Counted from the stretch's first letter, positions 15,953-25,215 are shown. The stretch: DNA of 64,000 nt from JAFGCL01 sp964492335 (GCA_964492335.1 CAZBJX010000003.1:81683-145682), one strand, 5' to 3'. Numbers and translations: made by a program. Notes: a model not told the origin generated them from the sequence alone.

Positions 15953-17116
15953 GTGAAGAGAGCCCGGCTGGCCCTGGCGGCGGTGCTGTTCCTGGCGGCC
16001 TGGCTGCTGCCGCTCTCCTGCTGGCCGGGCGGCGGGCCGGGCCAGGGGCCGGAGGTGGTGGAGGGAGAGACGGTGGAAGTCGGGGGGTTCACCGTCACCC
16101 TGGGGGACCCCGAGGTGGACTTCCCGCGCTCCATCGTGTTCAGGATGGCGGCCGAGAGCGACGCCGCCATAACCGGCATCTCCCTTCAGTACCGGATGGA
16201 CCGGATGAGCATCTTCCCGGTCACCAGCGTGGTCTTCCCGGACTTCGCCCCGGGGGAGGAGACCACGGCGGCCTGGACCTGGGAGATGGAACAGACCGGC
16301 GGGCTGCCGCCGGGCGCGGGCCTGACCTACTGGTGGTCACTGGAGGATGCCTCCGGGCGCCGCGCGGACACCCCGGAGCGCAGGACCGTCTTCGAAGACG
16401 GGCGCCACCAGTGGCAGGAGATTGAGGGGGTGGGCTTCACCCTCTACTGGTACAGGGGCGACAGCCTCTTCGCCCGGCAGCTGGCCGACGCCGGCGAGGA
16501 GGCGCTGGAGCTGCTGGGCCGGGATGTGGGGGCCAGGCCCTCGATGGCCATCCGGGTCTACATCTACGGCAGCAGCGGCGATCTGCAGGGCTCCCTCATC
16601 TTCCCCGACGAGTGGACCGGGGGGGTGGCCTTCACGGAGTACTCTGTTGTGGCGCTGGGCATCTCCCCCGGCGAACTGGACTGGGGGCTGCGGGCCATGG
16701 CGCACGAGATGGCGCACCTGGTGGTCCACCAGGCTACCATGAACGGCTACGGGGTCTCCCTGCCCACCTGGATGGACGAGGGCCTGGCCATGTACGCCGA
16801 GGGCCCGCTGGCCGCGGGCTTCGCCTCGGTCCTGGACTCGGCCGTCAGAGAGGGCCGGCTGGACTCCGTCCAGAGCCTGGCCAGCTCCTTCCCGGCGGAC
16901 ACCGGGGCCGCGTACCTGGCCTACGCCGAGAGCTACAGCCTGGTCGACTACCTGCTGGAGAAGCACGGCGGGCAGGAGAAGATGCTGGAGTACCTGGGGG
17001 CCATCCGGGGCGGCAGCGGCCACGAGGACGCCCTCCTGGCGGTGTACGGGCTGTCCCCGGCGGCCCTGGATGCGCTCTGGAAGTCACACCTAGGGGTGGC
17101 GGTGACCGCCCCATGA
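15953..17116 (+). CDS. Peptidase MA-like metalloprotease lipoprotein
   Basis: 387 residues starting at GTG 15953, directly after the miaA stop. The signal peptide ends at lipobox LPLSC (C23), so it is probably membrane-anchored outside. The C-terminal half carries zinc motif HEMAH (H251, E252, H255) followed by WMDEGLAMY, the gluzincin pattern of the PF13485 peptidase-MA family. Residues ~45-150 form a beta-rich domain of unknown role. The stop overlaps the next ATG (ATGA). Substrate unknown. Confidence 0.8.
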   Translation: MKRARLALAAVLFLAAWLLPLSCWPGGGPGQGPEVVEGETVEVGGFTVTLGDPEVDFPRSIVFRMAAESDAAITGISLQYRMDRMSIFPVTSVVFPDFAPGEETTAAWTWEMEQTGGLPPGAGLTYWWSLEDASGRRADTPERRTVFEDGRHQWQEIEGVGFTLYWYRGDSLFARQLADAGEEALELLGRDVGARPSMAIRVYIYGSSGDLQGSLIFPDEWTGGVAFTEYSVVALGISPGELDWGLRAMAHEMAHLVVHQATMNGYGVSLPTWMDEGLAMYAEGPLAAGFASVLDSAVREGRLDSVQSLASSFPADTGAAYLAYAESYSLVDYLLEKHGGQEKMLEYLGAIRGGSGHEDALLAVYGLSPAALDALWKSHLGVAVTAP

Positions 17117-19019
17117 GGCGGCCGGCGACAGCAGGCAGCGCCCGGGGCACGGGGAGGCCCGACGCCACCGGCCGGGCCCGGCCGGCCCGGCGGCCCGTAA
17201 TGGACGGCCTCTGCCGGGTGTGGCTGGCCCTGGCCTGTGGGCATCATGGCCGGCCAGGCCCACATCCACGCCGCCGGGTGTGGCTGACCCTGGCTCTGGC
17301 CCTTCTGGCCCTGCTCTGCCTGGGCGGCAGCTGCTTCGGGGGCGGGCCTGGACCGNNNNNNNNNNNNNNNNNNNNNNNNNNNNNNNNNNNNNNNNNNNNN
17401 NNNNNNNNNNNNNNNNNNNNNNNNNNNNNNNNNNNNNNNNNNNNNNNNNNNNNNNCCTTCTGGCCCTGCTCTGCCTGGGCGGCAGCTGCTTCGGGGGCGG
17501 GCCTGGACCGGAGCTCTCCATTCCTGGCGGGGACACGCTGGTGCTGGCGGACTCGGACCCGTCGACCCTGGACCCGGCCCTGGCGCGGGAGACGGGCTCG
17601 GTGGGCTACATAATGCAGATATTCAGCGGGCTGGTCACCTTCGACGCCGCCATGGAACTGGCGCCGGACATCGCCGAGAGCTGGGAGACGGACGGGGCGG
17701 GCACGGTCTACACCTTCCACCTGCGGCGGGGCGCGGCCTTCCATGACGGCCGGGAGGTGACCGCGGCGGACTTCAAGTACTCCTGGGAGAGGGCCTGTGA
17801 CCCGGCCACCGGCTCTCAGACCGCCGGGACCTATCTCAACGACATAGTGGGGGCCCGTGACAGGCTGGCGGGCGATGCCGGCGAAGTCCGCGGCGTCCAG
17901 GTGCTGGACGACCACACGCTGCAGGTCACCATCGACGGTCCCAGGGCCTACTTCCTGGCCAAGCTGGCCCAGCCGGTGGCCTTCGTCGTGGACCGGGAGG
18001 AGGCGGACGGCGGCGGGGAGTGGTGGCGCCAGCCCAATGGCACCGGGCCCTTCAGGCTGGCGGGCTGGAAGCGCGGTGAGCTCCTCCTCCTGGAGAGGAA
18101 CGAGGGCTACTACGGAGAGAAGGCGAAGGTGGGCCACGTGGCGTTCCTCTTCAATGCCGGCTACTCCATGCAGCTCTACGAGCAGGGCCGGATCGACGTG
18201 GCCGGCGTTTCCATCTACAGCCTGGAGAGGGTGATGGACGAGGCCAACGCCCTGCATCCCCAGCTGGCGATCTTCCCCCAGTACAGCGTCACCTACCTGG
18301 GCTTCAACTGCGCCGCGGGGCCCTTCGCCGATGCCAGGGTGCGCCGGGCCTTCTGCCTGGCGACGGACAGGGAGAGGGTGGTCAGCCGGGTCCTCCTGGG
18401 CTCCGTGCAGGCGGCCGGCGGACTGGTGCCCCAGGGGATGATGGGCCTGGATGCCGGCCCGGAGGGGTCCGGTCATGACGTGGCTGCCGCCAGGGCCCTG
18501 CTGGAGGAGGCGGGCTATGGCCCCGGCGGGAGCCCGCTCAGGGTGAGGGTTACCCTGCCGGGCAGCGCCGGGAGCGTGTCCCCTTACTTCACCGCCATCC
18601 TCTTCCAGTGGCAGGAGGCCCTGGGGGCCCAGGTGGAGGTGCGGCAGCTGGATTACGACGCCTACTTCGACCGGCTGGGCCAGGAGCTGGACGACGTGTT
18701 CTACTACGGCTGGTCGGCCGACTACCCGGACCCCCAGGACTTCCTGGACGTCCTCTTCCGCAGCGACAGCGTCAACAACCCCGGCCGGTACGTCGACGCC
18801 GCCTACGACGCCCTCCTGGACCTGGCCGCAGTGGAGCCGGATGAGGTGGCCCGCGCCGGGCTGTACCGCCAGGCGGAGGACAGGCTCCTGGCCGAGGACG
18901 CCGCCTGCCTGCCCCTGTGGTTCGGGAGGAGCTACCTGCTCATCAAGCCCCGGGTGAAGGGGTATGCCCTGAGCCCCCTGGGGTACCCGCTGCTGGCCGG
19001 CGTGTCGCTGGCCGGCTGA
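17113..19019 (+). CDS. Peptide/nickel-type ABC substrate-binding lipoprotein, interrupted by a false scaffold gap
   Basis: Family 5 (OppA/DppA) solute-binding lipoprotein. Before the gap lies a signal with lipobox LGGSC; after it come LVLADSDPSTLDPALARE, FHLRRGAAFHDGREVTAADFKYSWER and GTGPFRLAGWKRGE, all family typical. The sequence has 100 Ns (17356-17455), and the 55 bases before them (17301-17355) are repeated exactly after them (17456-17510). Removing the 155-base duplication plus Ns puts ATG 17113 in frame with the rest, giving 583 residues. ATG 17113 overlaps the upstream stop, but in-frame ATG 17200 or GTG 17278 would give a more normal signal peptide. No permease genes are adjacent. 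Confidence 0.85.
17356..17455. other. Assembly gap (100 N) with 55-bp flanking duplication
   Basis: A run of exactly 100 Ns. The 55 bases to the left end exactly at the gap and recur identically starting at 17456, so the contig ends overlap and the gap is probably not real. Confidence 0.95.
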
Positions 19020-19050
19020 GGCGTGTTGTTGCCTTCTTCGCGCCGGGCGA

Positions 19051-19061
19051 TGTGGTACCAT
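19051..19061 (+). promoter_or_regulatory. Extended -10 promoter directly before GTG start
   Basis: TGTGGTACCAT with TACCAT at 19056-19061. The expected transcription start (~7 bases downstream) coincides with the GTG start at 19068, suggesting a leaderless mRNA. Confidence 0.5.
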
Positions 19062-19067
19062 CGGAGT

Positions 19068-20237
19068 GTGAGCGCCATTGGCTTCCTGCGCGGCGCCCGG
19101 CGGCTTCCCGCGGCGGCCCTGTGGGCCGCCTGCCTGGTCCTGGCGGCGCTTACCTTCTGGGGCTGCGGGCAGGGCCCTGGGGATGACGGCGGCTCCCGGC
19201 ACAGGCTGCCGGTGGACCCGGGCAGCATCCCCGGTGGGTACGGCGCCGGGGTCAACCCCACCGGCGACCCCATCGGCGGAGGGGAAGGCTACAGCCGCAT
19301 CGTGGCCCCCGACTCCGCCGACTACGTGGTCAGCACCACCGCCGGGCTGCTGGCCGCCCTGTCCCGGGCCTCCTCCGGGGACGTGGTGTACGTGGAGGAC
19401 GGCGCCCGGATCAACCTTACCGGCAAGGAGGACATCGCCGTCGGCCGGGGGGTGACCCTGGCCAGCGGGAGGGGGCGGGGCGGGTCGGAGGGCGCCCTGC
19501 TGTACGCGGACGATACGTCCGCCTCCGGCTTCCCCTCGTTGATCGAGATCGGCCGGGGTGGGCGGGTGACGGGCCTGCGGGTGCGGGGGCCCAACGGGAC
19601 CACGTCCCGGGCCTTTCCCCTGTACACCGGGCTGGTGGCCGCGGGGGACGATGTTGAGGTGGACAACTGCGAGATCTTCAACTGGCCCCAGGCCGGCGCC
19701 GGGGTGGGGAGCCGCCACTACGCGCACTTCCACCACAACCACATCCATCACTGCCAGGCCGACGGGTTCGGCTACGGGGTCATCGTTGCCGGCGGCACGG
19801 CGCTGATAGAGGCCAACTACTTCGACTACTACCGTCACGCCATAGCGGGCGCCAGGGGCTACCCGGCCAGCAGCTACGAGGCGCGCTACAACATCTGCGG
19901 GCCCAACGCCACCAACACCGCCTTCGACATGCACGGCGGGAACGACGGGCCCTCCTGGGGGTTCGACGAGGGGCCGGACTCCGGCGTTCCCGCGGGGGGA
20001 ACGGTGCTCATCCACCACAACACCTTCCAGGCCACCGGCGGCAACCGCATCAGCGTGGGCATCAGGGGGGTGCCCGTCGACACCTGCCAGGTCTACGGGA
20101 ACTGGACGTACTGGGACGAACAGTACTCCGAGGAGGTCTTCAAGCAGTACCTGGAGGGCCTCGGCCTCCAGCCCTACGTCAGGATGCAGGTGCACGACAA
20201 CTGGTACGGGACGGGTGGCCCGCCTGCGGCCGAATGA
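19068..20237 (+). CDS. Right-handed beta-helix lipoprotein
   Basis: About 389 residues from GTG 19068. The signal peptide ends at a lipobox-like TFWGC. A GYGAGVNPTGDPIGGGEGYS region follows, then parallel beta-helix repeats (VDNCEIFNWPQ, FHHNHIHHCQADGFGYG, IEANYFDYY, LIHHNTFQATGG). This resembles pectate-lyase/NosD-type carbohydrate-binding or -cleaving folds. A paralog lies at 51774-53246. No Shine-Dalgarno is seen; the -10 is so close that the message is probably leaderless. An upstream in-frame ATG (19023) would lie before the promoter. Confidence 0.75.
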   Translation: MSAIGFLRGARRLPAAALWAACLVLAALTFWGCGQGPGDDGGSRHRLPVDPGSIPGGYGAGVNPTGDPIGGGEGYSRIVAPDSADYVVSTTAGLLAALSRASSGDVVYVEDGARINLTGKEDIAVGRGVTLASGRGRGGSEGALLYADDTSASGFPSLIEIGRGGRVTGLRVRGPNGTTSRAFPLYTGLVAAGDDVEVDNCEIFNWPQAGAGVGSRHYAHFHHNHIHHCQADGFGYGVIVAGGTALIEANYFDYYRHAIAGARGYPASSYEARYNICGPNATNTAFDMHGGNDGPSWGFDEGPDSGVPAGGTVLIHHNTFQATGGNRISVGIRGVPVDTCQVYGNWTYWDEQYSEEVFKQYLEGLGLQPYVRMQVHDNWYGTGGPPAAE

Positions 20238-20369
20238 GGGGCATCCGCTCCGTCAGCAGCGCGGGCGGGCAATCGACAGTCTCCTCTGCCAGCGTCCGGG
20301 CGGCCGGCAGGTGATGCCCCCCATTGCCGCGGGCGCCGGCCGCAACCCGGGCGGCGGGCAGGCCCCCGG

Positions 20370-20840
20370 CTAGGAGGAAGCGGGCGGCGGGGCGGCCGGC
20401 TTCTGGCTGGTGGCGGCGTCGGCGGGGGCCGGCTTCTGGCCGGGGGTGGCGTCGGCGGGGGCCGCCTTGGGCTTCTCCGCGGCAGCCGGCCTGGGCCTCT
20501 GCGGGGCAGCGGGCCGGGGCCCGGCGGGGGCCGTCCTGGGCCTCTCCGGGCCACGGGCCTCTCCTCCCCTGGCCGGCGGTCTCCGGGCGGGGGCCGTCCT
20601 GGGCCTCCTGGGGGCGGCAGGCGGGGCGGAGGTGGCGATGGTGGCGGGGGCGGCCACCGGCTCCCTGGCCGGGACTGCCTCCCCGGGCACTCCGCGCCTC
20701 CAGAAGACCCCGTTGCTGACGGTAATGGTCATGCCGCACTTAGAGCAGAGCACGCGGTACGGGGGCATGGGCGGGGGCTCCACTGCGGTGACCAGGCGCC
20801 GACAGTTGGAGCAGTAGATCTTCTTGACGCACAATCTCAT
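20370..20840 (-). CDS. Zinc-ribbon protein with Ala/Pro/Lys-rich tail
   Basis: 156 residues. Four cysteines (C10, C13, C32, C35) form an N-terminal zinc ribbon, followed by ~110 residues of Ala, Pro, Arg and Lys low complexity with a degenerate ~13-residue repeat (ADATPGQKPAP/ADAATSQKPAA). I place the start at ATG 20840 with GGAGG 8 bases upstream, not at the open ATG 20864. The promoter -10 TATAAC is at 20872-20867. Nucleic-acid or protein binding is plausible but unproven. Confidence 0.65.
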   Translation of the reverse strand: MRLCVKKIYCSNCRRLVTAVEPPPMPPYRVLCSKCGMTITVSNGVFWRRGVPGEAVPAREPVAAPATIATSAPPAAPRRPRTAPARRPPARGGEARGPERPRTAPAGPRPAAPQRPRPAAAEKPKAAPADATPGQKPAPADAATSQKPAAPPPASS

Positions 20841-20954
20841 TGACGAACCTCCGTTGTTCCCCATCAGTTATACCATGGGGGGCGGTCCGCCCGCCAGTTG
20901 GGGGCCCCTGCCGCGCGGGCCTGAGGGCCAAGGCCGGTCAGCCGGGGCGGGAGA

Positions 20955-21045
20955 TGGCGGAGGGGGTGGGATTCGAACCCACGCTGGCCACTGGGACCAG
21001 AACGGTTTTCAAGACCGTCTCCATAAACCGCTCGGACACCCCTCC
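20955..21045 (-). tRNA. tRNA-Ser (anticodon TGA)
   Basis: 91 bases on the minus strand: acceptor GGAGGGG/CCCCTCC, long variable arm typical of serine tRNAs, anticodon loop CTTGAAA (anticodon TGA), T-loop TTCGAAT, discriminator G and an encoded CCA. Confidence 0.95.
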
Positions 21046-21254
21046 GCGGCGCCGGGCAGTTCATTGTAGCTTGGGGAGAAGGCATCGTCAAAGGGCCTGG
21101 CCTGCCTGCGGGGGGCGGGGCTTCCCCGGCAGCGGCCGCCCCCATCCGCTGCCTTGACACCCTTCATGCGCTGCACTATGCTGGGCACATTCCACGGATT
21201 TCTCCTCGTCACGGCCGGCCTGAGGCGGGCCGTGGCCGGTTACGAGAACGACCT

Positions 21255-22211
21255 GTGAAGCATCTGAGGGCATGGCTTCTCCTTCTGGCACTGGCGCCGG
21301 TGGTTGCTGTCTGGGGTGCCGGCTGCAGCGCCGGCCCCGGGGAGGATGAGGTTGCCAACCCCGTCATCGCCCGGATGCTCTCCTGGGTGAGCGAGGACAA
21401 CATCAGGGACAGCACCCTGGCCCTTGAGGAGTTCGGGACCCGGGCCTACCCCGCCTCCGGCTTCACCCGCGGGAACGAGGAGGCCGCCGCATGGATCTAC
21501 AGCCAGCTGGAAGCCGTTCCGGGGCTTGAGGTGGAGTACCAGAGCGCCCACCGGAACGTGATCGCCACCCTCCCGGGGGACTCGATGGTCTTCATCGTGG
21601 GGGCCCACTACGACTGCATGCCCGAGACGGGCCCGGCCCCCGGCGCCTCGGACAACGGCGTCGGTGTGGGCATGGTGCTGGAGATGGCCAGGGTCATGGC
21701 CCAGCATGAGTTCCGGCACACCGTGGTGTTCGCTTTCTGGAACGGCGAAGAGCGGGGGCACCTGGGGAGCCGCGCGTATGTGGCCGAGATGGCGGCCGGA
21801 GGTGTCCACCTGAGGTTCTACCACAACGTGGACTCGGCGGCCTACGACCCCGATGAAGAGTACAGCCTTGACATAATCAGCAATGCGGAGTCGACGTGGG
21901 TGGCCCGGCTATTCGTGCGGCAGAACGACCTGTACCGGACGGGCTTCTCCCTGACGCGCAACCGCCACCACTGCGGGAGCGACCACAAGTCGTTCTGGGA
22001 GGGCGGCTACACGGCCACCACCACCCACTCCAACGGCGGGGACCACAACGGGCACTCGCCGGCAGCGCACACGGCGGATGACCGCCTCACCCCCGGGAAC
22101 GTCTCGATTCCCTATGCGAGCCGCCACTGCCAGTTGACGATGGCCGTGCTGGCGGAGAGCGCCGAGTGCATCAGCCCCGCCGGTGAGGCGGGGGCCGGGC
22201 CCCCGCCATAG
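21255..22211 (+). CDS. M28-family zinc aminopeptidase-like lipoprotein
   Basis: 318 residues from GTG 21255. N-terminal signal with lipobox-like WGAGC (C24). The M28 metal-site pattern is complete: H118 (AHYD), D133 (GASDNGVG), catalytic pair E165/E166 (WNGEERG), HNVDSAAYD, and a late HSNGGDHNGH histidine cluster. M28 enzymes remove N-terminal residues or amino sugars outside the cell. A TATGCT -10-like element at 21176-21181 precedes a ~70-base leader. No clear Shine-Dalgarno supports the GTG. Confidence 0.85.
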   Translation: MKHLRAWLLLLALAPVVAVWGAGCSAGPGEDEVANPVIARMLSWVSEDNIRDSTLALEEFGTRAYPASGFTRGNEEAAAWIYSQLEAVPGLEVEYQSAHRNVIATLPGDSMVFIVGAHYDCMPETGPAPGASDNGVGVGMVLEMARVMAQHEFRHTVVFAFWNGEERGHLGSRAYVAEMAAGGVHLRFYHNVDSAAYDPDEEYSLDIISNAESTWVARLFVRQNDLYRTGFSLTRNRHHCGSDHKSFWEGGYTATTTHSNGGDHNGHSPAAHTADDRLTPGNVSIPYASRHCQLTMAVLAESAECISPAGEAGAGPPP

Positions 22212-22276
22212 GCCGTCAGGTTGCCCGTCGCCCCGTCGCCGCAGGCTTCTCGGGTGACGCGCAGAGTCCCCCCTTG

Positions 22277-22756
22277 CTACGGGAGGGACACCTCATGCTT
22301 TGCCTGCTGGCGCTCCACGCGGCGCAGGGTGGCCGGGGTGGGGCGTATCAGCAACATGGGCAGCCCCGACTCCCGCAGGACATGCCGGGCCACGCTGCCG
22401 AACAGCGTGTTCTGCAGGCCGCCGCGCCCGTGGGTAGCCATGGCGATCAGGCCGACCTGGTTCTCGCGGGCATACCTGACGATCATGTCTTCGGCCTTGC
22501 CCAGCAGGGTAACGCAGGTCACCTCAACCCCGGCCGCTTCCAGCGGCTCCGCCACCGCCTTCAGATATTCTTCCGCGCGCTGCTGCATGGTCCACGGGGT
22601 CTTCTGGGAGGTCCCGGTGACCCCTCCGATGGTCTCGGGGAGCACCTTCAGCAGCACTACCCTGGACGCGCCCCGCGAGATCATGTCGGAAACGTGGGGC
22701 ATGATGTGCTCGGCGAGGTCCGAACCATCCAGGCACACAAGTATCTTCTGGAACAT
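22277..22756 (-). CDS. Universal stress protein (UspA family)
   Basis: 159 residues. N-terminal KILVCLDGSDLAEH, then the nucleotide-binding C-terminal motif ATHGRGG...GSVARHVLR (G-2x-G-9x-GS), so ATP binding is likely. ATG 22756 has GGGGGAGGT upstream; an open 26-codon extension is rejected. Single-domain and stand-alone. Confidence 0.9.
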   Translation of the reverse strand: MFQKILVCLDGSDLAEHIMPHVSDMISRGASRVVLLKVLPETIGGVTGTSQKTPWTMQQRAEEYLKAVAEPLEAAGVEVTCVTLLGKAEDMIVRYARENQVGLIAMATHGRGGLQNTLFGSVARHVLRESGLPMLLIRPTPATLRRVERQQAKHEVSLP

Positions 22757-22888
22757 GGGCCACCTCCCCCTTCGGCCGGTGGCGGAGGCTTCCGCCGCCG
22801 CGGCGCCGGGCCCCGGGGGGCGCACGACGGCCACGCCATGCAGGCGGACTTGCGGGCGGGAATGGGCCGGGAGGAGGGTTCCACCTTG

Positions 22889-22897
22889 ATGATAGCA
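22889..22897 (-). promoter_or_regulatory. Extended -10 promoter of the uspA-family gene
   Basis: CGTGCTATCAT on the minus strand (TATCAT 22894-22889), about 130 bases before the start and within 40 bases of the IS630 remnant edge. Confidence 0.5.
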
Positions 22898-22922
22898 CGA
22901 ATGTCAAGGACGAGCGCTTCAT

Positions 22923-23429
22923 CCCAAATCCGTGGATGGTTGCCGGATTCCAATCTGGTGCACGAAGTGGAGATGCACATCGGGATGCCGGGCCAGCCAG
23001 CGGTCGTTCCTGGGCTTGATGGGTCCCGCGATGGCGTAGCACCCGCCAGACATGGTGGGAAGACACATCCCCAAGGGCCTCGGCCAGCAGCTTGCCGGTC
23101 CAGGTGGCGTATCCGGCCGGCGGAGGAGAGTCCAGCTGCGCCAGTATCCGTTTCTCCGTGGCCTGATCATACTTAGGCGGCTTCCCTGGCCGCGGGCTGT
23201 TTGCCAGGCCCGCCATCGCGCTCCGGTGGAAGCGGATGCGCCACTTGCTCACTGTGGCCTGACGCACGCCCAGGCTGGCAGCAACTTCCTTCGTCGTCTT
23301 TCCCGCTGCACATTCCAGCACGATGCGGGCCCGCTGTGCCATGCGCTGTTCCACAGTGCCCTTCCTCAGCCAGGATTCGAGCTCGCTACGATCTTCCGGG
23401 GCCAACTGAATCTGACATGCCTTAGCCAT
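22923..23429 (-). pseudogene. IS630-type transposase remnant (internal deletion)
   Basis: Starts intact at ATG 23429 (MAKACQIQLAPEDRSELESW) with the winged helix-turn-helix of IS630/Tc1 transposases (KTTKEVAASLGVRQATVSKW). After HHVWRVLRH the frame is lost, and the other frame reads RWLARHPDVHLHFV, which belongs far downstream of the DDE catalytic region in this family. The catalytic core is therefore deleted. The remnant ends at 22923-22937, a 15-base word identical to the IS scar at 4767. Confidence 0.75.
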
Positions 23430-23495
23430 AGGGTAAGCACAGCACACAACGCGGATTATTGCAACTAGGTACTAGCTCGGAATTCCCCTCGCCGC

Positions 23496-24548
23496 TCATG
23501 ACACTGCAACTGGGGGTATCCACCCCTTGTCTCGCAATACCTTGGCTGCAAGTCCAATCTGCTTTGGGGAGAACTGCGCCTTACGCTCGGCCCAATCGTA
23601 CGTCATGCTGATCATCTCGTCATCGGACTGCGGGTGTTCTCGAAGGGCCACCCAGTGGACTGTGGCCAGCAACTCCAGACCGAACGGTGATTCGAAGCCT
23701 TCTACGAGTTGTCCCACGCGCTCGAAGCGTTGTCGAGACTCCAGTCGCTCTGCAAGCAGGTGCTCCGCATCTCTCACTGCGCCCGGCACGAGCTCGAGTG
23801 TCTTGTCCGGCTCGTCGCCCCCGTCCCCGTAGCCAGAGATGTAGTAGCCGTCGATCGCGCTGAGCACGTGCCGCATGTTCTCCGCGTACGGCCCGAAAGG
23901 TCCCTTCGAGAAGCGGAGTCTTAGTGGCTCCCCTGCCTCCTGCATGAAGTACATAAGCTTGTGCACTTCGAGTAGTGAGACAAACGGGTCCATAAGGCCC
24001 CTTCGATATCGCTCCATGAGACCCACCAGGGCAGCCCGACCAGGCGTCATTGAGGGAACTCTCGCCGCTTTCATGCTCTTGGCAGGAACTGGGGTGACTT
24101 GGGGTTCGAAGACTATGACGCGCACGTTGCCAAGACCACCCATTGCGCGTTCGATCTTAGGCCGGACTGCCGACCATTGCAGACCCCCGAGGCCCGCACC
24201 AAGTGGCGGAATTGCAAGTGAGCGGACTCCCCGGTTTCGAATCTCCGCTGCCAGAGCTTCGAGCCCGGACTCGATATCCTCGATTCGCGACTTCCCTCGC
24301 CAGTGTCGCTTGGTCGGGAAGTTGACAATGTAGCGAGGGTTCGTGAGGCGAGAGGTCTCGAATACAAACATGTGACCAGGTTGCACCTCTCCTCGTCTGC
24401 AGGCAGCCGCATAGGCGTTGAAGTTCTCTGGCCACGCCTTCTTGAATTCGAGCGCAATGCCGCGCCCCATGAAACCTACGCAGTTCACCGTGTTAACGAG
24501 CGCCTCTGCGTCCTCTTCCAGGATATTGCCGGTCTTGTACTCAATCAT
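23496..24548 (-). CDS. darG: DarG antitoxin: macro-domain DNA ADP-ribosylglycohydrolase
   Basis: 350 residues. The N-terminal macro domain (~1-150) has the ADP-ribose-binding VNTVNCVGFMGRGIA segment, the FPTKRHWRGKS loop with K80 at the position known to be catalytic in Thermus DarG, and a PPLGAGLGGL loop. The C-terminal ~185 residues (LLEVHKLMYFMQEAG, KGPFGPYAENMRHVL, GYGDGGD) match the DarG domain that binds and inhibits DarT. It removes ADP-ribose from thymidine in DNA, reversing the toxin. Start ATG 24548 with GGGAGG 7 bases before, 16 bases after the darT stop. GC is visibly lower than in the flanks. Confidence 0.92.
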   Translation of the reverse strand: MIEYKTGNILEEDAEALVNTVNCVGFMGRGIALEFKKAWPENFNAYAAACRRGEVQPGHMFVFETSRLTNPRYIVNFPTKRHWRGKSRIEDIESGLEALAAEIRNRGVRSLAIPPLGAGLGGLQWSAVRPKIERAMGGLGNVRVIVFEPQVTPVPAKSMKAARVPSMTPGRAALVGLMERYRRGLMDPFVSLLEVHKLMYFMQEAGEPLRLRFSKGPFGPYAENMRHVLSAIDGYYISGYGDGGDEPDKTLELVPGAVRDAEHLLAERLESRQRFERVGQLVEGFESPFGLELLATVHWVALREHPQSDDEMISMTYDWAERKAQFSPKQIGLAAKVLRDKGWIPPVAVS

Positions 24549-24564
24549 GTCATGGCCTCCCTAT

Positions 24565-25215
24565 TTAGAAATACCACTGGGGGAACGTCGAGACAAGGGG
24601 CCTGTGTCCTCCGGAAGCAAGTGCTTGGGTCGCTCTTGACCGAATGGCGTCTGACCGCACGCCGATGCATTGGATCAGTTGGAACGGGAAACTGCCGTGG
24701 ACAAGGAATTCCGCCTGCTTGCGCTCTTTCACTTCAGGCGGTCGGAAGTCCTTTGCCGCGATTGCCGCCCAGTCCAGTTCGTCGAAATCGTCGATCCCAC
24801 ATCGGAACTCCGTGTAGTAGGCTCCGGCGTTGGACAGTGAGAACGCCCACTTCACATTGTTGGCGTCTGCCCAGTGGACGACTGCGTGAAGATCAGCTGC
24901 AAGGTGGACGATAGGGTCTTGTCCACCTTGGTAGGCCAAGTCGGGATGGTTTGCACAGTGGATAACGTAAAGCATTACAGAACGTGGGCAGAAGTAGAAC
25001 GGAACATAGTCACCGACTTTGGTGCCTGGGTGGCAAGGAACCGCCAGTTCTTGGACACGTCTGAGCTTGATAGCTGACATGCCTATGCCTGTGGTCGGGC
25101 CGCCTCGTGTAATCATCGCCGCATCGCTCAAGAGTTTTCCGCAACTCGCTATGGAATCGAGGTTATCCACGTGCGTGACGTGGAAGATCATAGGCTGTGC
25201 CGGAGGAACACTCAT
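24565..25215 (-). CDS. darT: DarT toxin: DNA-thymidine ADP-ribosyltransferase
   Basis: 216 residues. DarT uses NAD+ to attach ADP-ribose to thymidine in single-stranded DNA, blocking replication; with DarG it acts as a toxin-antitoxin and anti-phage system. Family features: FHVTHVDNLDSI near the N-terminus, VGDYVPFYFCPRSVMLY, and KQAEFLVHGSFP carrying the catalytic Glu (E169; E160 in Thermus DarT). All appear intact. ATG 25215 has GGAGG 10 bases upstream. Toxin first, antitoxin second, with a strong promoter upstream. Confidence 0.92.
   Translation of the reverse strand: MSVPPAQPMIFHVTHVDNLDSIASCGKLLSDAAMITRGGPTTGIGMSAIKLRRVQELAVPCHPGTKVGDYVPFYFCPRSVMLYVIHCANHPDLAYQGGQDPIVHLAADLHAVVHWADANNVKWAFSLSNAGAYYTEFRCGIDDFDELDWAAIAAKDFRPPEVKERKQAEFLVHGSFPFQLIQCIGVRSDAIRSRATQALASGGHRPLVSTFPQWYF

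Noticed and set aside
17244..20195. 983-codon minus-strand open frame running through the N gap
   Set aside because: Antisense to the substrate-binding and beta-helix genes, composition-driven, no family motif.
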